Notes: generated by a model not told the origin, from the letters alone. DNA of 6,990 bases from Paracoccaceae bacterium (GCA_002400675.1 NVQY01000208.1:1-6990), one strand, 5' to 3'. Shown: positions 1 through 6,677, counted from the stretch's first letter. Numbers and translations are program-made.

Positions 1-223
1 CGTTAAGGCCGGTCACCCCGTCGACCACGATCTTCATATCCCAGCTGGAATCGCCGTCCACGTCGACCTTGATCAGGCTTCTGGTTCCTTGATCCGTTAC
101 CTGAACCTCGCCCGCCGTGCCGCTGAAGGTGCCGCCGCCGATATAGCCAAGCGACGGTTGCAACCCGGACAGGTCCACCCGGTCTTCGCCGATCACAAAG
201 TCGGTGATGGAATCGCTGGGACT

Positions 224-361
224 GCCGCGCAGGGTATCATTTCCGACACCGCCATTCAGCTTGTCCCTGCTGCTTCCACCGCGCAGGAGGTCATCACCCA
301 GTCCGCCTTTCACATCGCCTTCGACCCAACCCCCGCGCCCGTCGAACGTGTCCGCGCCCTG
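224..361 (-). repeat. RTX nonapeptide-like calcium-binding repeats
   Basis: Translation in the distal frame of the pseudogene gives QGADTFDGRGG, then after a short spacer GGLGDDLLRGG and GGVGNDTLRG. These are GGxGxDxxx-type repeats known to bind calcium as a parallel beta-roll after secretion. Only about two to three units are recognisable and one (SSRDKLN) is degenerate, so this is a short RTX block. It is followed directly by the serralysin-like C-terminal domain in 1-223. Confidence 0.8.
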
Positions 362-389
362 TTTCATGTCGATGCTGCCAAAAATCCTA

Positions 390-464
390 CCGGAATTGGT
401 GAAAGTGCCACCAACGGAACCGGACAATTCGACATCCCCGACCATGGTTCCGGAATTGGTGAAA
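390..464 (-). repeat. Direct repeats encoding FTNSG solenoid motif
   Basis: The 15-bp sequence ccggaattggtgaaa occurs on the plus strand at 390-404 and again at 450-464, exactly 60 bp (20 codons) apart. On the minus strand each copy encodes FTNSG. A degenerate third copy near 588-603 encodes FANSG. The in-frame spacing fits repeating coils of a beta-solenoid passenger region rather than a mobile repeat. Confidence 0.7.
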
Positions 465-1014
465 TTTTCGGTCACGGTTGCATTGGAATACAGCGCAATG
501 GTGCTTGCGGAGATCAAACCCCATTCATGCCGGTTACGTTTTCGGTGCCATTGGCGAAAAACCCATCCTTGTCCAGACTAGCCATCGACCCGGAATTCGC
601 GAATGTCGCGTTCAGGGATTAAAACATGAACGCGCTCATGCTTTCCAGACTGGTAACCTCGCCGGCAAAATCGAGGACAAAATTTCCTATCCGCACAGCC
701 GAGTGACTGTTCGAACCAATGTAGATGCCATGCCCAAAGATTTTTACCGACCCGGTCTGGCCAATCGAAACCCGGTAATTAAATGCCCGATCAGCCCCAG
801 GATTGGAAAAGTCCAGATTGATGCCCCTGTCATTGCCAACCGCATCGCCATCAAGAATAATGTTGAGAACCTACCCGTTAAACTGAATGGCATGAAAACT
901 GGTGCTGACCAGGTTTATCTGTTCATCGACAGCCAGAGTGTTGTCATTCGAGATTGAAACAACGGCTACGGCAAATCCTGCGGTAACGACATCAGAAGTG
1001 GGATAGACGACAGT

Positions 1015-1030
1015 CTATAATAGCTTCCTT
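1015..1030 (-). promoter_or_regulatory. Orphan ribosome-binding site and damaged start of RTX pseudogene
   Basis: The minus strand reads AAGGAAGCTATTATAGACTG from 1030 down to 1011. AAGGA would sit 7 nt before an ATG if the A at 1016 were absent. Removing that base gives ATG ACT GTC GTC TAT, which joins exactly the frame of the pseudogene's N-terminal part. This makes a start-codon insertion the simplest explanation. It is an inference without an intact relative to compare. Confidence 0.5.
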
Positions 1031-1240
1031 ACGCGTTAAATACACCAACCAGCACCGGCAAAATCGGCGCTTGTGAATTCAGATACTTCAATCATCCGCT
1101 TTTCAGCGATGCCTGGGAAACGAGCACCGAAAAACATGCTCTTGCTGACAGTGCTTCGCCAGATCGCAAATGCCCAAAGGCGTACCGAAAAAATCTCTGA
1201 TGGCGATTGGCGCGGGGGGCGTCCGGGTCCGGCATGTCCC
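1019..1240. other. Non-coding gap between dehydrogenase stop and RTX pseudogene
   Basis: About 220 bp lie between the dehydrogenase stop (1241-1243) and the remains of the RTX start. A minus-strand open frame continues through it as far as 1036, but its longer part overlaps the dehydrogenase in another frame and it resembles nothing I recognise. There is an A run on the plus strand (1188-1193, T run on the minus strand) but no convincing GC-rich stem before it, so no terminator is claimed. The promoter of the RTX gene should lie here, yet no clear -35/-10 pair is visible. Confidence 0.5.
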
Positions 1241-3724
1241 TCACGCCCGCATGTTCGCGCCATTGGCGTCATAAAGAGGGGCACCCTGAACCGTCGCGCG
1301 GTACATCTGCCCAAGGATTTCCACCTGTAATTCGCTGCCCGCCCCGGCGTGTTCGGCGCTGACATAGCCCATCGCCACCGATTTGGCGACGTGATGCGCA
1401 TAGCCGCCCGACGAGATATAGCCAACCGCAGCACCCTCGGACAGGATCGCTTCGTCGCCAGTCACGTCGATGCCATCCACATCAATTACCAGCGTGACCA
1501 GCTTGCGGGTGACGCCCTTGGCGCGCTCGGCCTCAGCGGCCGCTTTGCCGATGAAGTCTTTGTTCCAGTTGATAAAAACATCCATGCCACTTTCGGCAGC
1601 CGTGAAATCGGGCCGGAAATCCAGCGTCCACACGCCCCAGCCTTTCTCCAGCCGCATCGACATCAGCGCCCGCGCCCCGTACCAGCGATAACCCAGATCG
1701 GCCCCTGCCTGTTCGACCGCCTCGCTTAGGCGCAACAGGTATTGCGGTTTGCAGTAGATCTCGTAACCCAATTCGCCGGAAAAGCTGATCCGCACCAGCA
1801 TCACCGGCACGCCGCCGACAAAAGTCTGGCGGATGTCGCGGAATTTGAACGCCTCGCCGCTCACATCATCGCGGGTGATCCGGTCCAGAAGATCACGGGA
1901 TTTTGGGCCGGAAATGGCGATTCCGTGCCAGTCGTCCGAGACGTTTTCATAAGCCACATCACTGGCCACATCACTGGGCACTTCACTGGCCACGCCACCG
2001 GGCAAATCAGCCTCGAACCAGCGCCGGTGCGCCTCTTGCATGGCCCCCGAGCCGAACAGCATAAAGTGATCCTCGCCCAGACAGGCCACGGTCAGATCGC
2101 CGTATAGCCGCCCCTTGGGGGTCAGCATCGGCGTCAGGGTCACCCGGCCCACTTTCGGCACATACCCCGCCAGCACCCGGTTCAGGTATTCCCGCGCCCC
2201 CGGCCCTTTGAATTCATGCTTGGCAAAGTTGGCGATTTCGATGCCGCCCACGTCTTCGCGCACCGATTTCACCTCGCGGGCCACATAGTCAAAGCTGCGG
2301 TTGCGCTGAAACGTCGGGGCTTCAAAGGCGTCCTCTGGCCCGTCGGCAAACCACAGCGCATTTTCAAGGCCAAACCCCTGCCCCATACGCGCGCCCTTGG
2401 CTACCAACCGGTCATAAAGCGCGGTGGTTTTCTGCAATCGCCCCTTGGGCAGGGTTTCATTGGGGAAGGTCATCACAAAGCGGCGCTCGTAATTCTCGGA
2501 CGACTTGATGGCGCCCCAGTCGGGCGTCGCCCAAGTGCCAAAGCGCGCCACATCCATGGCCCAGACGTCGATCGACGGCTCTCCGTCGATCATCCATTCG
2601 GCCATGGTCAGACCAACGCCACCGCCCTGACAGAACCCTGCCATCACCCCCACGGCGCACCAGTAATTGCGCATCCCCGGCACCGGGCCGATCATCGGGT
2701 TGCCATCGGGGCCAAAGGTGAAGGGGCCGTTGATTATGTCCTTGATCCCGGCCTCGCCAATCGCCGGGATGCGTTCGAATGACATTTCCAGCCGGTCGGC
2801 GATCCGGTCCAGATCAGGCGGCAGCAATTCATGGCCAAAGTCCCACGGCACCCCGTCCACCTTCCACGGGGTCGAGGTGGGTTCATAGGTGCCCAGCAAC
2901 ATGCCCTGCCCTTCTTGCCGGAAATAGATGTTGGCCTCGTAATCAATCCCCGCAGGCAGACGGGTCGGATGATCGGCAACCGCCTGAATCTTGTCGGTGA
3001 TGAGGTAATGATGCTCCATCGGTTGCACCGGGATATGGATGCCCTGCATGTGGCCCACCTCGCGCGCCCACAGACCGGCGCAGTTGACGATGATCTCGGC
3101 GTTGATGTTGCCCTTGGGGGTGGTCACATCCCAGCTGCCATCGGTGCGCTGGGTGGTGGCGGTGACCGGCGTGTGGGTGAAATACTGCGCGCCGTGAACC
3201 CGCGCGGCCTTGGCAAAGGCGTAGGTCGCCCCCGATGGGTCCAGATCGCCGTCCTGATCATCCCAAAGGGCCGCATGGTAATGTTTGGGATCAATCAATG
3301 GATGACGCTCGGCCACCTCTTTGGGGCTGATGAATTCCTGATTTAGCCCCATATAGCGCGCCTTTGAACGTTCGCGTTTAAGGTAGTCATACCATTCCGG
3401 CGTCGAGGCCAGATAGAACCCGCCAGTGATATGCAGACCCACGGAATGGCCGCTAAGTTCCTCGATTTCCTTATACAGATCAATCGTATAGCTTTGCAGG
3501 CGGCTGATATTGGGATCACTGGAAAGCGTATGTATCTGCCCTGCCGCGTGCCAGCTTGACCCTGACGTCAGCTCGTCCCGTTCCAGCAAGATTACGTCTT
3601 TCCAGCCGAACTTGGCCAGATGGAACAGGATCGAACAGCCCACCACACCGCCGCCGATCACCACAACTTTTGCATGGCTCGGCAGGGTCTTGGCCCCGCT
3701 GCTATCTTTTTGAATCTCAGGCAT
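1241..3724 (-). CDS. FAD-dependent dimethylglycine/sarcosine dehydrogenase-family protein with C-terminal GcvT-like domains
   Basis: This 827-residue enzyme probably oxidatively demethylates an N-methyl amino acid or amine and transfers the one-carbon unit to tetrahydrofolate in the cytoplasm. The N-terminal FAD domain (about 19-378) has the dinucleotide motif VVVIGGGVVG (GxGxxG, residues 24-29), E48 at the end of the second strand, and SSWHAAG with H59 at the position that binds FAD covalently in dimethylglycine and sarcosine dehydrogenases. A linker domain (about 381-436) precedes the GcvT fold (about 440-720, with YGDLTV and SFSGELGYEIY) and the GcvT C-terminal barrel (about 738-818). Exact substrate is not decided, because several paralogues of this architecture exist in roseobacters. 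The start at 3724 gives MPEIQKDSSG. A longer frame reaches ATG 3796, but no Shine-Dalgarno precedes it and the extra 24 residues look non-native. The native ribosome-binding site now serves an out-of-frame ATG because of a 16-bp duplication, so expression may be weakened. Stop is TGA. Confidence 0.88.
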   Translation of the reverse strand: MPEIQKDSSGAKTLPSHAKVVVIGGGVVGCSILFHLAKFGWKDVILLERDELTSGSSWHAAGQIHTLSSDPNISRLQSYTIDLYKEIEELSGHSVGLHITGGFYLASTPEWYDYLKRERSKARYMGLNQEFISPKEVAERHPLIDPKHYHAALWDDQDGDLDPSGATYAFAKAARVHGAQYFTHTPVTATTQRTDGSWDVTTPKGNINAEIIVNCAGLWAREVGHMQGIHIPVQPMEHHYLITDKIQAVADHPTRLPAGIDYEANIYFRQEGQGMLLGTYEPTSTPWKVDGVPWDFGHELLPPDLDRIADRLEMSFERIPAIGEAGIKDIINGPFTFGPDGNPMIGPVPGMRNYWCAVGVMAGFCQGGGVGLTMAEWMIDGEPSIDVWAMDVARFGTWATPDWGAIKSSENYERRFVMTFPNETLPKGRLQKTTALYDRLVAKGARMGQGFGLENALWFADGPEDAFEAPTFQRNRSFDYVAREVKSVREDVGGIEIANFAKHEFKGPGAREYLNRVLAGYVPKVGRVTLTPMLTPKGRLYGDLTVACLGEDHFMLFGSGAMQEAHRRWFEADLPGGVASEVPSDVASDVAYENVSDDWHGIAISGPKSRDLLDRITRDDVSGEAFKFRDIRQTFVGGVPVMLVRISFSGELGYEIYCKPQYLLRLSEAVEQAGADLGYRWYGARALMSMRLEKGWGVWTLDFRPDFTAAESGMDVFINWNKDFIGKAAAEAERAKGVTRKLVTLVIDVDGIDVTGDEAILSEGAAVGYISSGGYAHHVAKSVAMGYVSAEHAGAGSELQVEILGQMYRATVQGAPLYDANGANMRA
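1954..2001 (-). repeat. Four in-frame 12-bp tandem units within the dehydrogenase
   Basis: On the plus strand ccacatcactgg occurs twice in direct succession (1954-1965, 1966-1977), followed by gcacttcactgg and ccacgccaccgg. The unit is 12 bp, so each copy adds four residues: GGVA, SEVP, SDVA, SDVA (about residues 576-591). The stretch lies in a loop just before YENVSDDWHG of the GcvT-like domain. The two identical copies suggest a recent step of replication slippage that keeps the frame. Confidence 0.85.
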
Positions 3725-3741
3725 CTTGAATCTCAGGCATC
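3710..3741 (-). repeat. 16-bp perfect tandem duplication at the dehydrogenase start
   Basis: The plus-strand sequence ttgaatctcaggcatc occurs at 3710-3725 and again at 3726-3741 without a gap. Each copy contains one ATG on the minus strand (3738-3740 and 3722-3724) followed by CCT GAG ATT CAA. Because 16 is not a multiple of three, the two ATGs are in different frames, and only the copy at 3722-3724 opens the dehydrogenase. Confidence 0.95.
3717..3740 (-). other. Seven-codon ORF overlapping the dehydrogenase start
   Basis: Starting at the upstream ATG, the minus strand reads M-P-E-I-Q-D-A and then TGA at 3717-3719. It has the well-placed ribosome-binding site (AGGA 7 nt upstream), whereas the dehydrogenase ATG lies inside this small ORF, ending 2 nt before its TGA. 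Ribosomes that stop there could restart at the nearby ATG. The ORF appears to be a by-product of the 16-bp duplication, not an evolved leader peptide. Confidence 0.55.
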
Positions 3742-3747
3742 GGCTGG

Positions 3748-3754
3748 TCCTTTT
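3748..3754 (-). promoter_or_regulatory. Shine-Dalgarno, spaced for the out-of-frame ATG
   Basis: AAAAGGA on the minus strand lies 7 nt from the ATG at 3738-3740 but 23 nt from the dehydrogenase ATG at 3722-3724. Between 3796 and 3724 the dehydrogenase frame contains no other ATG, GTG or TTG. This spacing is what makes the true start uncertain. Confidence 0.7.
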
Positions 3755-3917
3755 GTTAATACCATGCGTCCGGCAACTCGGATTTACGCCGGCCATTTAG
3801 ATGTGCAGGTCTGTGCGCGATCACCGCGTGCGCCGGTGTGGTGCGATCGCTGACATACCTCCGTTGCGGCAGTTTAGGCAGCATCGGCGCGATTGTATTG
3901 TTGGAGATTTCTTTGGA
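3755..3917. other. Divergent intergenic region between dehydrogenase and LysR regulator
   Basis: The region should carry the promoters of both divergent genes. I see no convincing -35/-10 pair on either strand. TATTAA on the minus strand just before AACAAAAGGA is a possible -10-like element for the dehydrogenase, without a clear -35 partner. The short palindrome GCGATCGC at 3843-3850 could be chance in GC-rich DNA. Confidence 0.4.
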
Positions 3918-3942
3918 TTAGCATAAGCAAGGCTTATGCTAA
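3918..3942 (+). promoter_or_regulatory. Perfect inverted repeat over LysR start: probable LysR-type operator
   Basis: TTAGCATAAGC (3918-3928) and GCTTATGCTAA (3932-3942) are exact reverse complements separated by AAG. The core ATAAG-N5-CTTAT contains the T-N11-A arrangement (T3924, A3936) known for LysR-type regulator boxes. It covers the start codon of the regulator (3936-3938), which suggests repression of its own gene, and lies about 190 bp upstream of the dehydrogenase start. The same bases could form an RNA hairpin that holds the start codon in its 3' arm and part of the AAGG ribosome-binding site in its loop. Confidence 0.7.
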
Positions 3943-4838
3943 AGCTACACCACTCACTCCAATCCCTGAACCACCTCGCCGCATTCGAGGCCTCGGCCCG
4001 GTTGTGTTCCTTTACCAAGGCCGCCGAGGAATTGGGCGTCAGCCAACCTGCCATCAGCCAGTCCATCCGCCGTCTTGAGGCAGCAATCGGCATCCAGTTA
4101 TTCCGGCGAAACCACCGGATCATTTCGCTGACTGACGCAGGCGCGGCCCTAAAAGATGACGTAACCCAAGGGCTTGAGCGGATCGAGCATTCGATAAAAC
4201 TGTTACAGCAACGCAGTCAGGGCCAGCACGTTACCCTGTCTGTGTCTTCGGCGTTTGCGCATTACTGGCTGGTGCCGCGGCTTCAGGACTTTCGCGCCAC
4301 TCACCCGGAAATTGACCTGCGGATGCAACAGACGGACATGGACCTTGATCTGGCCCAAGAGGGGATATCGCTGGCCGTGTGGCGCGGCACTGGCCGGTGG
4401 CGCGGTTATGAAAGCATCCTGCTGGCCCACGAATCGATTTCGGCCCTGGCCAGCCCGGCGTGGATCGCGCGAAACCCCCGGATCGACACGCTGGAGCAGC
4501 TAAAGAAATGCCGCCTGATAACGTTGGAGGAACCCCACCGCTATCGCCCGGAGTGGAAGGATTTCTTTGCCGCCTTTGGGCAGGCCTACACCGATGACGG
4601 CACTGGGCTGCGGCTGAATGACTACGCGTTGGTTTTGCAGGCGGCGCTGGCTGGCGAAGGGGTTGTGTTTGGCTGGAACCATGTGGCGCAATCGCTGGTG
4701 GACGCCGGGTTGCTGGTGCAGATCGGCAACTGGACCTGGCACAGCGGGGCCGGGTTTTATCTGGTGTGGTCAGAGCATTCGACGCTTAGCGCGAATGCTC
4801 TGATAACCCGGTCCTGGATGATCTCAAAAGGCAGCTAA
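3936..4838 (+). CDS. LysR family transcriptional regulator (GcvA-like)
   Basis: This 300-residue protein has the usual length and layout of LysR regulators. The N-terminal winged helix-turn-helix is clear (SFTKAAEELGVSQPAISQSI, residues 25-44, then RRLEAAIGIQLFRR), followed by a linker helix and a substrate-binding domain from about residue 94 to the end, with the LAVWRG stretch typical of GcvA-like members. It probably binds a small metabolite and controls the divergently transcribed FAD-dehydrogenase gene and its own gene; the ligand may be a methylated amine or amino acid related to that enzyme, which is inference from position. ATG 3936 is the only plausible start: an in-frame TAA lies at 3924-3926 and no later Met precedes the DNA-binding domain. 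The likely ribosome-binding site AAGG (3929-3932) is only 3 nt from the ATG, so initiation may be weak or come from a leaderless transcript. The stop codon is 11 bp from that of the convergent hydroxyacid dehydrogenase. Confidence 0.92.
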   Translation: MLKLHHSLQSLNHLAAFEASARLCSFTKAAEELGVSQPAISQSIRRLEAAIGIQLFRRNHRIISLTDAGAALKDDVTQGLERIEHSIKLLQQRSQGQHVTLSVSSAFAHYWLVPRLQDFRATHPEIDLRMQQTDMDLDLAQEGISLAVWRGTGRWRGYESILLAHESISALASPAWIARNPRIDTLEQLKKCRLITLEEPHRYRPEWKDFFAAFGQAYTDDGTGLRLNDYALVLQAALAGEGVVFGWNHVAQSLVDAGLLVQIGNWTWHSGAGFYLVWSEHSTLSANALITRSWMISKGS

Positions 4839-4849
4839 GCCACCACCCC

Positions 4850-5821
4850 TTAATCACCAGGCACCAGATCCCGGCATTCAGGCACCGGGGTCAGCACGGT
4901 GCCGTCCTTCAAAAACCGGCTGAGATTGTCGCAGGTCAGATCGCCCATCGCCTGACGGGTTTCCACCGTGGCGCTGCCCACATGCGGGGTCATCACGACG
5001 TTTTCCATGGATTTTAGCGCCTCTGGTATGGCCGGTTCCACCTCGAACACGTCCAGCCCGGCCCCGCCCAGCGCACCCGATTGCAAGGCCGCGATCAGCG
5101 CCGGTTCGTCCACCACCGACCCGCGCGCGACGTTGATCAGGATGCCCTCGGGGCCTAGTGCTGCCAGAACTTGGGCGTTGACCAGATGCCGCGTGGCCGC
5201 CCCGCCGGGGGTGATGCAAATCAGCACATCCGACGCGGTCGCCATATCCACCAGATCGCCGTAGTAGACCTGTGGCACGTCGCGCCGGGTGCGGGTGTGG
5301 TAGATGACTTTCGCGCCAAACGCCTCGGCCCGCGCGGCGATGGTCTGGCCGATGCGGCCAAATCCGAGAATGCCGACCGTGCGGTTCTGAACCGAGCGCG
5401 TCAGCGGAAACGCCCCGTCGCGCCGCCATTGGCCCGAGCGCGCCCACGCATCAGACGGGATCAACCCGCGACTGACCGCCAACCATAGCATCATGGCAGT
5501 GTCGGCCACTTCGTCGTTCAGGACATCCGGCGTGTGTGCGACGATGATCCCGCGCGCGGCGGCGGAATCTGCGTCGATAGCGTCATAGCCGACACCGTAG
5601 CTGGACACGACTTTCAGGTTTGGTAATGCCTCTGGCACCCCCGCCGGAAGGCCCCAGTGGCCATCCGTGGCCACGGCGACGAATTTCGCGCCGTGTTCCG
5701 CCAGAAATCCCGCCCGGTCCTCGTGGTCAAACAGCCGCAGCACGGTGAATTCGGCCTCGTACCGTTGCCGCATCCGGTCGTTCACCTCGCCGATCTGCAA
5801 CAGGTACGGCTTGTCAGTCAT
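4850..5821 (-). CDS. D-isomer-specific 2-hydroxyacid dehydrogenase (glyoxylate/hydroxypyruvate reductase-like)
   Basis: This 323-residue enzyme interconverts a 2-keto acid and a D-2-hydroxy acid with a nicotinamide cofactor in the cytoplasm. The Rossmann motif is GFGRIG (residues 153-158). The catalytic set is complete: R233 in NVARGSVVDE, E262 in DVFEVEP and H280 in TPHVGSAT. The second strand ends in YHTRTRR with basic residues and no acidic one, which favours NADP(H). SSYGVGYDAID (73-83) is typical of the substrate domain in glyoxylate/hydroxypyruvate reductases. The ATG overlaps the end of the hydrolase gene by 8 bp (5814-5821) and has little Shine-Dalgarno of its own, so translation is probably coupled. 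In this operon it may handle glyoxylate, hydroxypyruvate or another short keto acid released by the upstream enzymes; the substrate cannot be read from the sequence. Confidence 0.9.
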   Translation of the reverse strand: MTDKPYLLQIGEVNDRMRQRYEAEFTVLRLFDHEDRAGFLAEHGAKFVAVATDGHWGLPAGVPEALPNLKVVSSYGVGYDAIDADSAAARGIIVAHTPDVLNDEVADTAMMLWLAVSRGLIPSDAWARSGQWRRDGAFPLTRSVQNRTVGILGFGRIGQTIAARAEAFGAKVIYHTRTRRDVPQVYYGDLVDMATASDVLICITPGGAATRHLVNAQVLAALGPEGILINVARGSVVDEPALIAALQSGALGGAGLDVFEVEPAIPEALKSMENVVMTPHVGSATVETRQAMGDLTCDNLSRFLKDGTVLTPVPECRDLVPGD

Positions 5822-6662
5822 CCGCGCGCACCGTCTGGCGTTGCTGGCCCAAACCGTCGATGGTCAACTCCATCACATCACCCGCCTTCAGATAGACCGG
5901 GTTCGGTTTGATCCCCATGCCCACCCCGGGCGGTGTCCCGGTCGAAATCACGTCGCCCGGATGCAGGGTCATGAGTTGGCTAAGATGCGAGATCACCTGA
6001 GCCACGCTAAAGATCATCGTCGATGTGGTGCCGGTCTGGCGACGCACACCGTTCACATCCAGCGACATGTTCAGCGCCTGCGGGTCGGGAATTTCGTCGC
6101 GTGTGACCAGCCACGGCCCGGTCGGCCCAAAGGTGTCACAGGACTTGCCCTTGGTCCATTGCCCGGTCAGGGCGGTTTGAAAGTGCCGCTCGCTCACGTC
6201 ATTGCACAGGCAATAGCCGGCCACATGGGTCAGCGCGTCGGCCTCGGTGACGTATTTGGCCGTTGTGCCGATCACCACGCCCAGTTCCACCTCCCAATCG
6301 GTTTTGGTTGATCCGCGCGGCATGATCACATCATCATAGGGGCCGGAAATGGCCGAATTGGCCTTCATGAACAAGATGGGATGCTCGGGGATCGCCGCGC
6401 CGGTTTCGGCCGCGTGGTCAGAGTAGTTCAGCCCGATGCACATGAATTTGCCGATATTGCCCACGCAAGTACCGATGCGCGGATCGCCCGTGACCAGCGG
6501 CAGGCTGGCCGGATCAAGGGCGCGTAAACGATCAAGTGCTGCGTCATTCAGCATGTCACCGGCGATATCGCTCACATGCGCCGACAGGTCGCGCAACGCG
6601 CCATCAGCATCCAGAATTCCCGGCTTTTCACTGCCGGTATCGCCATAACGAACAAGTTTCAT
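5814..6662 (-). CDS. Fumarylacetoacetate hydrolase-family protein (possible diketo-deoxy sugar-acid hydrolase)
   Basis: This 282-residue protein belongs to the FAH superfamily, metal-dependent enzymes that cleave or hydrate acylpyruvate-like compounds. A short N-terminal part (MKLVRYGD to about 65) is followed by the catalytic fold: IGLNYSDHAAE (76-86, conserved H83), FMKANSAISGP (98-108), metal ligands E124 and E126 in WEVELG, D155 in CNDVSERH, K173 in TKGKSCDTFGPTGP, and STGTPPGVGMG near the C-terminus. Relatives are annotated as ureidoglycolate lyase or 2,4-diketo-3-deoxy-L-fuconate hydrolase. The preceding sugar-acid dehydratase favours the second kind of role, yielding pyruvate and a hydroxy acid; this is inference. 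ATG 6662 is preferred over the adjacent TTG 6665 because AGGA lies 8 nt upstream. The TGA stop overlaps the next gene. Confidence 0.88.
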   Translation of the reverse strand: MKLVRYGDTGSEKPGILDADGALRDLSAHVSDIAGDMLNDAALDRLRALDPASLPLVTGDPRIGTCVGNIGKFMCIGLNYSDHAAETGAAIPEHPILFMKANSAISGPYDDVIMPRGSTKTDWEVELGVVIGTTAKYVTEADALTHVAGYCLCNDVSERHFQTALTGQWTKGKSCDTFGPTGPWLVTRDEIPDPQALNMSLDVNGVRRQTGTTSTMIFSVAQVISHLSQLMTLHPGDVISTGTPPGVGMGIKPNPVYLKAGDVMELTIDGLGQQRQTVRADD

Positions 6663-6668
6663 CAAAGT

Positions 6669-6677
6669 CTTCCTTTT
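6669..6677 (-). promoter_or_regulatory. Ribosome-binding site of the FAH-family gene
   Basis: AAAAGGAAG on the minus strand places AGGA 8 nt before ATG 6660-6662. This decides the start between adjacent TTG and ATG codons. The site partly overlaps the 11-bp tandem duplication. Confidence 0.75.

Larger units (their letters stand above)
1..1018 (-). pseudogene. Decayed RTX-type secreted calcium-binding protein (3' end beyond window)
   Basis: The minus strand encodes recognisable but broken protein. It starts with VVYPTSDVVTAGFAVAVV, runs through beta-solenoid-like repeats with FTNSG/FANSG motifs, then glycine/aspartate-rich RTX repeats (GGLGDD, GGVGND), and ends with a serralysin-type C-terminal domain (ITDFVIGEDRVDLSGL, FSGTAGE, VDVDGDS). 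This order is typical of proteins exported by type I secretion with a C-terminal signal. Four lesions are visible: the likely ATG reads ATAG (1015-1018); TAG at 871-873; TAA at 619-621, in the same frame; and a 1-nt deletion in a G run (plus-strand cccc, 519-522), after which a different frame continues the same kind of protein. Restoring one G gives TGMNGGLISAS. Intact length would be near 340 residues plus a few beyond position 1. GC over 661-960 is about 48% by hand count. Sequencing error could explain single indels but less easily two stops as well. The original function is unknown. Confidence 0.8.

Noticed and set aside
89..957. Long plus-strand open frames opposite the RTX remains
   Set aside because: They are antisense to clear RTX and serralysin-like coding sequence, lack a good ribosome-binding site and resemble no family.
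1180..1240. Possible Rho-independent terminator after the dehydrogenase
   Set aside because: A six-base T run exists on the minus strand (1188-1193) but no stable GC-rich stem directly precedes it.
1036..1434. 132-codon minus-strand open frame
   Set aside because: Most of it overlaps the 3' end of the dehydrogenase in another frame and its arginine/proline-rich composition is typical of an out-of-frame reading. The tail in the gap resembles nothing I know.
3725..3796. Upstream ATG giving an 851-residue dehydrogenase
   Set aside because: No Shine-Dalgarno precedes ATG 3796 and the 24 extra residues look unlike the family. The frame passes straight through the 16-bp duplication and is probably open by chance, although it cannot be excluded as the start now used.
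3843..3850. Palindrome GCGATCGC as an operator
   Set aside because: An 8-bp palindrome is easily found by chance in GC-rich DNA and nothing around it supports a larger site.
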